NCBI GenBank assembly: GCA_900544685.1
Contig: UQWA01000014.1
Coordinates: forward strand, 7,853 to 71,852
Direction of reading: 5' to 3'
DNA: 64,000 bases
From: an uncultured Lachnospiraceae bacterium
GTDB taxonomy: Bacteria; Bacillota; Clostridia; Lachnospirales; Lachnospiraceae
The position numbers were made by a program, and so were the translations under genes. Shown in pieces: positions 26,993 through 35,915 of the stretch (positions are counted from its first letter, which is position 1; each line of letters begins with the position of its first letter). The notes under the pieces were generated by a model that saw nothing but the letters and a program-made list of their open reading frames with translations, was not told where the DNA came from and did not search any database.

Positions 26993-27781
26993 CTATTGAT
27001 TTTTGTTCGTTTTCGAAAATTTTGTAATTATTTTTATTTTTTTCTCTGTGGCTTCTTTTAAAATTTTTTCAGAAATATCCTGATCTGTCAGAATCGCTGT
27101 TACGTCTTTAGCATCACACAGATATGACATATAATATTTTTCAAATTTGTCGCTGTCTGCCAAAATATAACTTTCTGTGCTCACAGACATCATTTTCTTT
27201 TTTACCTTACATTGTGGATATCCCATCAAAGTAATTCCTTTATCAAAATCAATTCCATTCACCCCTATAAATGCTTTTTCAGCATGAACTTCATTTAACT
27301 GCTGCAATGCAATTTCTCCACTTGTTGCAGCTAAATTTTTCACCGTTTCCCCTCCTATTACAATCAATTCAACATGGGGACAATTCAACAATTTTTCTGC
27401 TAAAATAATGGAATTCGTAATAACGGTAACATGCTTACTGCTATCATTCATAATCATATTTCCCAGATGAATACTAGTAGAGGCATCATCAATTAATATA
27501 GTGTCCCCTTCCTCAATCACTTCATATGCCATCTTCGCAATTTCCATTTTCTCATATATTTTTACATAAAGGGAATCTTTTACATTTTTATGCACAAAAT
27601 TATTCCCTATTTTTATAGCTCCACCATGAACCCTCTTCAAAAGTCCTTCTTTTTCCAATACTGTCAAATCTCTCCGCAGGGTTACTTCTGTACAACCAAG
27701 TATTTTGCTGATGGTTCCAACCATGATATAACCATTCTCATCCAATTTTTCCAGTATTTTCTGTTTTCGCATTTTGTCCAT
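26993..27781 (-). CDS. DeoR-family transcriptional regulator
   Basis: 262 residues. N-terminal helix-turn-helix (ILEKLDENGYIMVGTISKILGCTEVTLRRDLTVLEKEGLLKRVHGGA) and the C-terminal sugar-phosphate sensor with VIEEGDTILIDDASTSIHLG and FIGVNGIDFDKGITL. It begins 3 bases after the MFS gene and precedes the radical enzyme, so it is inside the operon it probably controls. A phosphorylated pentose or deoxypentose would be a typical effector. Confidence 0.93.
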   Translation of the reverse strand: MDKMRKQKILEKLDENGYIMVGTISKILGCTEVTLRRDLTVLEKEGLLKRVHGGAIKIGNNFVHKNVKDSLYVKIYEKMEIAKMAYEVIEEGDTILIDDASTSIHLGNMIMNDSSKHVTVITNSIILAEKLLNCPHVELIVIGGETVKNLAATSGEIALQQLNEVHAEKAFIGVNGIDFDKGITLMGYPQCKVKKKMMSVSTESYILADSDKFEKYYMSYLCDAKDVTAILTDQDISEKILKEATEKKIKIITKFSKTNKNQ

Positions 27782-27784
27782 AAA

Positions 27785-28963
27785 TTATGCTTCCTCTTTA
27801 TACCTCAGCAAAACGATTAACAAAACGATTGGAAATGCAATGCCAAATAATATGCCTGCTTTCAGACCATTCGAAGAATGATCCGCAATAAGTCCCGCAG
27901 CCCATGGTCCAAATGCTCCACCCATATCACCAAACATTGCTAACATTCCAAACATAAACACTCCGCCCTTAGGAAATTTTTTTGCTGTCATACTAATCAC
28001 GCCAGGCCACATAATACTTACAAAAAATCCAACCATTGCACAACCGCATACATTAACAAAACTGTTAGTCGGCAATACTGTCAACAAATAACAAACGATA
28101 CAGCCAACACATCCTCCCAATAATGTTTTTCTCAGAGTAAGATTTTTCCCAAACATTCCATATAAAGTTCTTCCAATTCCCATTGTCACTGCAAACATTC
28201 CTGCACCAACCAGATCTCCCATTACTTTTGTCAGTCCCAGACCTTTTTCAGCAAATAAAGATGCCCATTGCGCCATTACCAGTTCTGATGCACCAGCACA
28301 CATCATAGCCAGTAATACTATAAAAAAATCTGCTGACAATAATAATTTTCTTGTTTTTTTTCTTTCATCTTCTGCTACTGTTGGCATCAATGGGACTTTG
28401 ATAAACATCACAATATTAAACAACGGAATCAGTGCCCAAATAGCAGCTATTATTCTCCAGTTCTCATTTCCAGCTATTTTCAAAAATAATGTCGTACCAA
28501 TAATCACTGCAACCTGACTCCAGCAAAAAATAGCATGCAGAATACTCATCTCTGCTGCTCTTTTCTCTTCCTCTTTTGGTATCGAATCAATAACCGGACT
28601 TACTAAAACTTCCAAAAATCCTCCACCAATTGCATACAACATTACGCTAATTAACAGCCCTGTATATGCACTAGAAAAATATAACGTATTAAGACCCAAA
28701 CTGGAAAATCCTATAAAAGAAAACATATTTGCAATAATAAGACTCTTTCTATAACCTATTTTATCTGCGTATCTTGATGCAAACATATCTACCAACAATT
28801 GCGTAAAAAAATTTGCAGTAATCAATGTCCCTAATTTTTGATAGTTTAATCCAAATTCTTTTTGAAATACAACAAACAGGAGAGGAACAAAGCAATTTCC
28901 TATTGCCTGCGTAAAATAAGAACTATAACATGCTATTTTGGTATGCTTATATGTAAATCTCAT
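27785..28963 (-). CDS. MFS transporter
   Basis: 392 residues, twelve hydrophobic segments. The loop after helix 2 has DMFASRYADKIGYRKSL, the typical GxxxDRxGRK-like motif of the superfamily, and the second half repeats it less clearly. It sits between the kinase and a DeoR regulator in the Rbs/DeoC cluster. It may carry the same sugar as the ABC importer or export a product; the sequence does not tell. Confidence 0.88.
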   Translation of the reverse strand: MRFTYKHTKIACYSSYFTQAIGNCFVPLLFVVFQKEFGLNYQKLGTLITANFFTQLLVDMFASRYADKIGYRKSLIIANMFSFIGFSSLGLNTLYFSSAYTGLLISVMLYAIGGGFLEVLVSPVIDSIPKEEEKRAAEMSILHAIFCWSQVAVIIGTTLFLKIAGNENWRIIAAIWALIPLFNIVMFIKVPLMPTVAEDERKKTRKLLLSADFFIVLLAMMCAGASELVMAQWASLFAEKGLGLTKVMGDLVGAGMFAVTMGIGRTLYGMFGKNLTLRKTLLGGCVGCIVCYLLTVLPTNSFVNVCGCAMVGFFVSIMWPGVISMTAKKFPKGGVFMFGMLAMFGDMGGAFGPWAAGLIADHSSNGLKAGILFGIAFPIVLLIVLLRYKEEA

Positions 28964-29020
28964 TTTTTTATCCTTTCAATTTGGAAAAGGCAATCGGACT
29001 TTATTCGATTGCCTTTTCTG

Positions 29021-29962
29021 TTAATTATCATCTACTAATAGTTTTTCAACATCTTCCAACTGCGGGGCTCCATCAATTCCCCCTTTATGCATTACATTTA
29101 ATGCTCCAACAGCATTTCCGAATTTAACCATACCCGGTAATTTTTGAGCTGTAATTTCATGTAATCCACCTTCTTTAATTGTCTTATACAAAAATCCTGC
29201 CCAAAATGCATCTCCTGCACCAGTCGTATCCACTACTTTGACAGAAAATGTTGGTACAAGCCCACATTTTCCATCCATATACCAAAATGCACCATCTTTT
29301 CCACATGTAATAATACATATCTTGCATCCATTTTCTATGAAAAACTGGGCCGCTTCTTCCAGATTATCTTTTCCAGATACCAGAAATGCTTCTTCATCTG
29401 ATGCCTTCACCAAATCTGTATATGGCAATGCTTCTCGATAAACTTCAATTGCCTTTTTCTCATTCTCCCATAATTTTTCTCTATAACTGATATCTGTACA
29501 AATAACTTTGCCCTTCTCATGCATTTTTTTCAAAATCCCAAAAGTTGTTGAGCGCACCGGTTCATTTGTCAGCATCATTCCACTGTAATGGAATATTTCA
29601 CTTTCATTTATTACATTTTCATCAATATCTTCTGGATATATCATACTGTCTGCGCCATGTTGACGTGCAAAACTAAAATTTCGTTCTCCTTGATTTAATT
29701 CTACAAATGTCATTGTTGTAAAAAAAGATGCATCTTTTTTCATTCCAGTTAAATCAACACCATTTTCAAACAAAGAATTTTCAATGCGCTTACCCATTAC
29801 ATCATCACCAATTTTAGAAATAAATGTTGTTTTTAATCCTAATCTGGTTGCACACACAATCATATTCAACGCCGTTCCACCGCAATTCGCAAGAAAAGTA
29901 TTTTCTCCATCACCATGAAACATATCTATAAGTGCATCTCCAAAAGCACAAATATCGTACAT
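29021..29962 (-). CDS. PfkB-family sugar kinase
   Basis: 313 residues, ribokinase/fructokinase type. Starts YDICAFGDALIDMF, has NCGGTALNMIVCATRLGLKTTFISKIGDD and the PfkB signature DTTGAGDAFWAGFLY with catalytic Asp near residue 253. It lies between the RbsA gene (14 bases upstream) and the MFS gene. Position next to DeoC suggests it makes the 5-phosphate of a pentose or 2-deoxypentose. Confidence 0.92.
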   Translation of the reverse strand: MYDICAFGDALIDMFHGDGENTFLANCGGTALNMIVCATRLGLKTTFISKIGDDVMGKRIENSLFENGVDLTGMKKDASFFTTMTFVELNQGERNFSFARQHGADSMIYPEDIDENVINESEIFHYSGMMLTNEPVRSTTFGILKKMHEKGKVICTDISYREKLWENEKKAIEVYREALPYTDLVKASDEEAFLVSGKDNLEEAAQFFIENGCKICIITCGKDGAFWYMDGKCGLVPTFSVKVVDTTGAGDAFWAGFLYKTIKEGGLHEITAQKLPGMVKFGNAVGALNVMHKGGIDGAPQLEDVEKLLVDDN

Positions 29963-29976
29963 TCTATTTCACCCCT

Positions 29977-31458
29977 TTAAAATTCCATTGTGGCATATCT
30001 CATAATGGTCTCTTCATTATATTCGTCTCTGCTTAATTCCCCTGTAATCCGTCCATGATTCATAATACAAATTCTGTCACAGGTTCCTATCAGTTCCGGC
30101 AATTCCGAAGATACCATAAGAATAGCCAATCCATCTGCCAAAAGTGAATTTAAAATTTCGTAGATTTCACGTTTTGCACCAACATCAACCCCTCTTGTCG
30201 GCTCATCTACAAGTAATACTTTACACCCGGCTGCAATCCATTTCGCCAATACTACTTTCTGCTGATTTCCACCAGACATATTTTCTGTTAAAATATCTGG
30301 GTTAAATGGTCTTATCTGCAATAAATCAATATATTTTTTTGTCGTTTCCTTTTCTTTTTTTATTGAAATTTTTCTATATTTATTGCTGTATTTTTCCAAT
30401 GCCGGAATGGATGTATTAAATGTAATACTTTGTTTTAACTGTAACCCTTCCGCTTTTCTTTCTTCTGGAACAATACCTATGCCACTGGCCAGTGCTTCTT
30501 TTATTGTATTAAATTTTATCTCTTTACCCATGTACCATATTTTTCCTGATGACACAGGATCTGCTGCAATAATTGAACGTAATACTTCCGTTCTGCCTGC
30601 ACCTGCCAGTCCGGCAAGTCCCAGAATTTCTCCTTCGTGTAACTCCAAAGATATGTTATTCAGAACACCAGTCCTTGAAATATTTTCCAATTTTAAAACT
30701 ACTTTACCAATTTTATGTTCTCTTTCCGGATAGATATCCGTCAATTCTCTTCCTACCATTTTGGCCACTAATTTATCCGTATCATAATTTGATACCAGTC
30801 CACTTTCTACAAAACAACCATCCTTTAATATAACTACTTTATTACATAATTCAAACACTTCTTTCAAACGATGCGAAATATATATGAAAGAAATCCCCTC
30901 GGAAGACAGCTTTCTTACTAACTGAAACAGACCTTCTAATTCACTGTCGGCAAGAACTGCTGTCGGCTCATCCAGTACAATTATTTTTGCATTTTTAGAC
31001 AATGCTTTTCCTATTTCTACCATCTGTCTTCTTGCTACACTGAGGTTTTCTACTTTTTCTTCTGGATCAATGGATAAATTCAATTTTTCAAGAATGTCCC
31101 TTGCATCCTCATTCATTTTTTTATAATCAATTTTTCCATATTTGTTTTTTGGATAGCGTCCATTGTATATATTCTCTGCCACTGTAAAATGTGGCAACAA
31201 CATCAGTTCCTGATAAATTACAGCTACCCCTTCTTCTATCATTTTTGCCGGAGTCGGATTTTTTATCTGCCTGTCATCAATCCAAAGTTCTCCTTCATCC
31301 ATGGTATATGCTCCAGATAGAATCTTCATAAGAGTAGATTTTCCTGCACCATTTTCACCAACCAATGCAAGAACGTCACCATTTTCTACCGTCAAAGTAA
31401 CATCATTTAATGCTTTTACTCCTGGAAATTCCTTTGAAATATGATTCATTTTCAGCAT
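29977..31458 (-). CDS. Sugar ABC transporter ATPase, RbsA type
   Basis: 493 residues from ATG at 31456-31458; the longer reading frame upstream lacks a ribosome site. Two fused ATPase domains as in RbsA/MglA: first Walker A GENGAGKST near 36, signature SVARRQMVEIGKALS near 140; second domain with degenerate GLAGAGRTEV near 285 and signature MSGGNQQKVVLAKW near 400. The degenerate second P-loop is normal for the family. Works with RbsB and RbsC encoded just upstream. Confidence 0.95.
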   Translation of the reverse strand: MLKMNHISKEFPGVKALNDVTLTVENGDVLALVGENGAGKSTLMKILSGAYTMDEGELWIDDRQIKNPTPAKMIEEGVAVIYQELMLLPHFTVAENIYNGRYPKNKYGKIDYKKMNEDARDILEKLNLSIDPEEKVENLSVARRQMVEIGKALSKNAKIIVLDEPTAVLADSELEGLFQLVRKLSSEGISFIYISHRLKEVFELCNKVVILKDGCFVESGLVSNYDTDKLVAKMVGRELTDIYPEREHKIGKVVLKLENISRTGVLNNISLELHEGEILGLAGLAGAGRTEVLRSIIAADPVSSGKIWYMGKEIKFNTIKEALASGIGIVPEERKAEGLQLKQSITFNTSIPALEKYSNKYRKISIKKEKETTKKYIDLLQIRPFNPDILTENMSGGNQQKVVLAKWIAAGCKVLLVDEPTRGVDVGAKREIYEILNSLLADGLAILMVSSELPELIGTCDRICIMNHGRITGELSRDEYNEETIMRYATMEF

Positions 31459-31538
31459 AATCAAAACCCTCTCATCTTCTTGTTTCAATACCGTCCATCT
31501 GGCAAACACCAGATGGACGACTTTTGTCATGTATAAAA

Positions 31539-32474
31539 TTATAATCCTTTTCCGATATAATCTGCTACATTATCTGCATCTACTAATGTTGATTCACAAA
31601 CAACTTCTGCTTCCTGTTCTTCTCCGGTCAAAATATTATGTGCAGCAATGATTCCTTCTGGTGCCATTGTTGGATAAATAACGGTAAATGCCATACTTCC
31701 ATCTTCTACCATCTTAAATGCAGCTTCTTCTCCATCCATACCGCAAATTAAAATTCCTTCTTTATCACGTCCTGCTGCTGCAAGTGTTTCTGCTGCTGCA
31801 AGAGCCATCTGATCATTATGGGCGTAAATAGCCTGAATTTCACCTTCTCCATACTTCTGAAGCATATCTTCCATATAAGTTGCTGCTTCTGCTGCTGTAT
31901 AGTTGCAATCCTGCCAGTCAATAACTTCCATATCCGGATATTTTTCTTTTAATGTGTCTTCAAATCCAGCCTGTCTGTCAATGGTTGCTGATGCACCTGT
32001 TGTTCCACAGATTTCAACAATTTTTCCCTTACTGTCTAACATTTCAGCCAGTTTATCTGCTGCTGCCACACCCATTCCATAATTGTCACCAATAACTTTA
32101 CAGGTAACGTCACAATCTACAGTACGATCCATAGTTACTACCGGAATACCTGCGTCCATCGCACTCTGTACTACATCTGTCAAACCGTCTGTTGATAACG
32201 GAGATACCATAATCAGATCTACTCCAGATGCCATTAAATCTTCAATATCCGTTGCCTGCTTTGCTGCATCACCCTGCGCATCTGTCGTCTGGAAAGTTAC
32301 ATCCGGGAAGTTTTCTTCCGCGTACGCTACATTATCATCCATCATATGTATCGTATACGCTACATCTGTTGCTCTTTGCGCATATCCAATTACATAAGAA
32401 TCTTCTGCTGAAACCATTGCACCCATACTTCCCACCATTGCACCTAACATTGCTAACACTAACATTTTTTTCAT
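31539..32474 (-). CDS. Sugar ABC transporter binding protein, RbsB type
   Basis: 311 residues from ATG at 32472 behind GGAGGG. Signal peptide MKKMLVLAMLGAMVGSMGAMVSA, no lipobox. Type I periplasmic-binding fold with IMVSPLSTDGL, GIPVVTMDRTVD and the CGMDGEE strand, as in ribose- and polyol-binding proteins. Substrate unknown; a pentose or pentitol fits the downstream genes. Confidence 0.93.
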   Translation of the reverse strand: MKKMLVLAMLGAMVGSMGAMVSAEDSYVIGYAQRATDVAYTIHMMDDNVAYAEENFPDVTFQTTDAQGDAAKQATDIEDLMASGVDLIMVSPLSTDGLTDVVQSAMDAGIPVVTMDRTVDCDVTCKVIGDNYGMGVAAADKLAEMLDSKGKIVEICGTTGASATIDRQAGFEDTLKEKYPDMEVIDWQDCNYTAAEAATYMEDMLQKYGEGEIQAIYAHNDQMALAAAETLAAAGRDKEGILICGMDGEEAAFKMVEDGSMAFTVIYPTMAPEGIIAAHNILTGEEQEAEVVCESTLVDADNVADYIGKGL

Positions 32475-32511
32475 TGTAAAAACCCTCCACTTCATTTTTG
32501 TATTACATTAT

Positions 32512-33474
32512 TTATTTTTTCTTTTTCATACTCGACATCCCACCGAGTAATACTGCAAAAATTACGATCAAGCCCTGTACAATATCCTGCATATAGGAAT
32601 TAATTCCAACCAGATTCATAATATTAGATAATACTGTCAACAGGCATGCTCCTATCAATGCTCCCGTAATGGTTCCTACTCCACCCAAAGTAGAAATTCC
32701 ACCTATATAACACATTGATAAAGCTGTAAGCTCATATCCATTTCCAGCTGTTGGATCTGCTGAAGATAATTTTGACGTAAGGACCAATGCAGAAACAAAG
32801 GATCCTATTGCTGTTAATACAAAACACAATAATTGTATTTTAGGTACATTTATTCCATTTAATCTTGCTGCTTCACGATTATCACCTACTGCATATACAC
32901 TTCTTCCAAAACTGGTATATTTTAAAATGTAAAAACCAATTATAAAAATTACCAGAAAGATGATAACTGAAAATGGAATAATACCAACATAACCCTGTCC
33001 AATAAATTTAATATCAATGTCTGTATTTCTCCAGCTTTGCGGTGACCCATTTGAAATATATTTCGCCAAACCACGAAGTGCTGTCATTGATCCTAATGTC
33101 ATAATAAATGGTGCTAATTTTCCTTTTGCAACTCCTAAGCCGTTTAAAAATCCGATTACAAGAGCAACTAAAAATGTCAACGGAATTGTTATCCAAGGAC
33201 TGATGTTATTTTTCATCATTACTGCCATTATAATCGCATACACTGCTACCTGAGATCCAACCGAAAGATCAACACCTCCAATCAGACACACAAAGGTCAT
33301 TGTCAGCGCAATTACACCATTAATAGAAATTTGTCGAGCAACATTTATCATATTTCCAGATGTAGCAAACTTTGGGCTAATTATACATCCTGCCACAAAC
33401 AAAACTACCAATGCCCAAAAAACTCCCATAGATTTTAAATTCTTTAACATTTTGTTCTTCTTCTGTGTGTCCAT
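32512..33474 (-). CDS. Sugar ABC transporter permease, RbsC type
   Basis: 320 residues with eight to ten hydrophobic helices. The RbsC marks GVIALTMTFVCLIGGVDLSVGSQVA and YELTALSMCYIGGISTLGGVGTITGALIGA are clear. It lies 18 bases after the deoC gene and 37 before rbsB, so aldolase and importer are made from one transcript. Confidence 0.95.
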   Translation of the reverse strand: MDTQKKNKMLKNLKSMGVFWALVVLFVAGCIISPKFATSGNMINVARQISINGVIALTMTFVCLIGGVDLSVGSQVAVYAIIMAVMMKNNISPWITIPLTFLVALVIGFLNGLGVAKGKLAPFIMTLGSMTALRGLAKYISNGSPQSWRNTDIDIKFIGQGYVGIIPFSVIIFLVIFIIGFYILKYTSFGRSVYAVGDNREAARLNGINVPKIQLLCFVLTAIGSFVSALVLTSKLSSADPTAGNGYELTALSMCYIGGISTLGGVGTITGALIGACLLTVLSNIMNLVGINSYMQDIVQGLIVIFAVLLGGMSSMKKKK

Positions 33475-33492
33475 TGTTTTTATTTCTCCGTT

Positions 33493-34206
33493 CTATTTAT
33501 TAAGCCCAAGTACAACCGGTACGGAACGATATCCAACGCCCATTCTGTCAATTCCCATATCAATCAGTTTCAGAAAATGTTCTCTTGTACGGATGCATCC
33601 GCTTCCTTTAATTTTACATGTATCTCCTACTTCTTCCTGCATAATGGCAATTGTTTCAGGAGTTGCGCCCACACAGTCGAAACCTGTCAGGAATCCTGTA
33701 CTTGTTTTTACGAAATCAGCTCCTGCTTCCATCGCACAGTGGCAGGCTTTGCGGATCTGCTCTTCATTTAATGCATCTGTTTCAAAAATAACTTTTAATT
33801 CTCTTCCATATTTGTGTGCCGCATCTGCGCAGGCCTTGATATCAGCAGTTACTTCATCGTACAAACCTGCACGAATTTTTCCGAAGTTTGCAACCACATC
33901 CACTTCACCAACTGTGTCATACTTTGCAACCATTTCGATCTGCTGCACTTTGGAAGCTGTAGAACTGGTTCCAAATGGAAAATCTGTAACCGGGCAGAGC
34001 TTTGTTTCTGAACCTTTTACATACGGTTCACACAGATCCATATATCCAGGATTAATACAAATTGTTGCACATCCGAGTTTTACCCCATCTTTTGTTAATT
34101 CGATAATCTGTTCTGGAGTAAACTCTGGTTTTAAAACAGAATAATCAATGTATGCGGCTAATTCCTTTAACGTCATGTCTTCTGCTTTTTTAGTTAATTT
34201 TTTCAT
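33493..34206 (-). CDS. deoC: Deoxyribose-phosphate aldolase
   Basis: 237 residues. Cleaves 2-deoxyribose-5-phosphate to glyceraldehyde-3-phosphate and acetaldehyde. The Schiff-base lysine lies in GADFVKTSTGF (near residue 162), with KVIFETD and IKGSGCIRTREH also typical. First gene of the Rbs/kinase/glycyl-radical cluster. The only strong ribosome site is at 34257-34261, about 50 bases from the ATG, and appears to be brought near by a hairpin (see 34215-34254). An internal Met at residue 11 is the alternative start but has no better site. Confidence 0.95.
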   Translation of the reverse strand: MKKLTKKAEDMTLKELAAYIDYSVLKPEFTPEQIIELTKDGVKLGCATICINPGYMDLCEPYVKGSETKLCPVTDFPFGTSSTASKVQQIEMVAKYDTVGEVDVVANFGKIRAGLYDEVTADIKACADAAHKYGRELKVIFETDALNEEQIRKACHCAMEAGADFVKTSTGFLTGFDCVGATPETIAIMQEEVGDTCKIKGSGCIRTREHFLKLIDMGIDRMGVGYRSVPVVLGLNK

Positions 34207-34214
34207 CGTCTCGT

Positions 34215-34254
34215 AGATAACGGAAATGAATTTGTTTGTATTTGTTCGTTATCT
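34215..34254 (-). promoter_or_regulatory. Leader hairpin placing the deoC ribosome site, with repeat-rich loop
   Basis: AGATAACG (34247-34254) pairs perfectly with CGTTATCT (34215-34222) on the minus strand. GGAGG lies 2 bases before the stem and ATG 8 bases after it, so folding makes a normal 10-base spacing. The 24-base loop carries AACAAATACAAACAAAT repeats like DeoR-family operators. It could act as DNA operator, RNA switch or both. Confidence 0.6.
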
Positions 34255-34270
34255 TTCCTCCTTTAAATAC

Positions 34271-34299
34271 AATTTAGCACATATATAAACATTTGTAAA
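34271..34299 (-). promoter_or_regulatory. Promoter of the deoC-rbs operon
   Basis: Minus-strand TTTACA (34294-34299), 17-base spacer, TAAATT (34271-34276). The predicted start near 34264 leaves the ribosome site almost at the 5' end of the mRNA. TGTTTGTTT-type repeats extend upstream to 34353. Confidence 0.6.
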
Positions 34300-34473
34300 C
34301 CATCATTTTATTTTTTGTATATTTATGTATGTTTTTGTTTGTTTTTTTGTTCATAATTACCAATTTCATTTTGTTACACAATTTTGGCAAAGGAAAAAGG
34401 ATCCAGTGCATCATCATTCCATCACTGAATCCATTTTCTGTCAGACATTTTCTAGATCCACAGCAGGCATTTA

Positions 34474-35244
34474 TCAAACGGTTTCTTCTCCAACCAGAAT
34501 AAAATTGCCCGGAAGATCATCCTTATTAATATAATCCGTTCTATTGCAGAGCACGGTATCAAAAGACGTTAAAGATATCAGGCTGCAAAAACCTTTTATA
34601 TGTAATTTTGTTGAATCCATCAGTAAAATACTCTTTACCGCCAGCTTCATTGCCGCTTCCTTCACCGCCATAGTTTCTACTTCCGCTGTATAGATCATCT
34701 TTCTGTCTATATCTGCTCCCAGACAGCTGATAAATGCAAAATCGAAATTGAATCTGCTGATTTCCGCAAGCGCCAGCGGTCCGGCTGTCATATTATATTT
34801 CGGAATATAACTTCCTCCCACTACAAATAATTCTACTTTTTCTGAATCAAATGCATTCACTACCAGCTGGCTGTTTGTTACAATCTTAATCTTCTTATTT
34901 CTTAAGTACTTGATTAATGGCGCAATACTTGATCCCCCATCCAGGAAAACACAGGAGCCATCTGTCACCATCTCTGCAGCACGCCGACAGACAGCTTCTT
35001 TTTCCGCAAGATGCTCTGTGCGCTCCCTCATTTGTTTTTCGTCTCTCGTTGTAATAATTTTATTCTTTATACTTTTGGCACCACCATGGACACGTACTAA
35101 ACGACCTCTTTTTTCCAATTCCTCATAATCCAGCCGGATCGTTTTTTCTGTTACACCTAAAAGAGCCGCCATCTCCTTCGTGTTCACAATCCCCTTTTCA
35201 TTTACCAATTCCTCAATTTTAACGAATCTCTGACTTTGTAACAT
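34474..35244 (-). CDS. DeoR-family transcriptional regulator
   Basis: 256 residues. Helix-turn-helix at 7-55 (RFVKIEELVNEKGIVNTKEMAALLGVTEKTIRLDYEELEKRGRLVRVHGGA) and the sensor domain with TDGSCVFLDGGSSIAPL and FISCLGADIDRKMIYTAEVE. It is upstream of deoC on the same strand with its own leader. It is the second DeoR protein of the cluster; the two may sense different intermediates. Confidence 0.93.
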   Translation of the reverse strand: MLQSQRFVKIEELVNEKGIVNTKEMAALLGVTEKTIRLDYEELEKRGRLVRVHGGAKSIKNKIITTRDEKQMRERTEHLAEKEAVCRRAAEMVTDGSCVFLDGGSSIAPLIKYLRNKKIKIVTNSQLVVNAFDSEKVELFVVGGSYIPKYNMTAGPLALAEISRFNFDFAFISCLGADIDRKMIYTAEVETMAVKEAAMKLAVKSILLMDSTKLHIKGFCSLISLTSFDTVLCNRTDYINKDDLPGNFILVGEETV

Positions 35245-35564
35245 AATTCCTCTCTTTATTGAAATAATATTTATTATTTACCTTACATTTCCATCATAAT
35301 TCAATTCCAAACAAATTTCAAACATTTTCGAACATCGAAAGATACAAAAAGATTCCATTTATAAATGAAAACAAGTCAGATGCCGTCATTATAAGCCAGA
35401 AAAATTAAAGAACCATCCGGAATATTCCAGATGAATAGACGAGTGTAACAGATTAGTCTATGAGATTGACGAATTGCAGAACATCAAAATTATTTCCTGC
35501 AAAGGACATTACGAAGATTAAAATAAGAAAATGCGGGCGAGATCGAACCCCGTCTGTATAACGC
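35245..35564. other. Intergenic region with a TTTCGA-ACA-TCGAAA dyad
   Basis: About 320 bases, AT-rich. It holds the DeoR-type dyad at 35326-35340, 80 bases before the regulator start, and an imperfect CCGGAATATTCC palindrome near 35417. I see no gene. Confidence 0.6.
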
Positions 35565-35609
35565 AAAAAACACCGCCCCCGTAGCTCCTAAGTCTACAAA
35601 AGCAGTGCC
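35565..35609 (-). terminator. Terminator after tRNA-Lys
   Basis: Minus-strand CACTGC...GTAG pairs with CTAC...GCGGTG, with G-U pairs in between, followed by TTTTTT. Confidence 0.75.
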
Positions 35610-35614
35610 TTCAG

Positions 35615-35687
35615 TGCGCGATCAGGGGTTCGAACCCTGGACACCCTGATTAAGAGTCAGGTGCTCTGCCAGCTGAGCTAATCGCGC
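35615..35687 (-). tRNA. tRNA-Lys (anticodon CTT)
   Basis: 73 bases on the minus strand. Acceptor GCGCGAT/ATCGCGC, D arm TAGCTCAGCTGGCAGAGCA, anticodon stem CCTGA/TCAGG with loop CTCTTAA giving CTT, and T arm CCAGGGTTCGAACCCTG. The CCA end is not encoded. A terminator follows. Confidence 0.97.
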
Positions 35688-35915
35688 TTATTTAATTGCT
35701 GTTCGCTCCGAACAAATGATATTATATGCTATGTCTTTCTATTTTGCAAGTGTTTTTTTCAATTTTTTCAAAAAAATTTTATATTTCTTTTAGAAGTCCT
35801 TTTAAATCCCCGCTTGTATGTATTTCGAAAAGCGGTTATACTCAGATGTAAGGTAGTCTCTGGCCGAACTGCCAGAATATTCTGCCCTCATAATAAGCGT
35901 TTGAGAGGTATAAAA

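Noticed and set aside
35531..35560. T-arm-like GGTTCGATC downstream of tRNA-Lys
   Set aside because: The flanks do not pair as a T stem and no acceptor or anticodon arm is found; chance or a decayed remnant.
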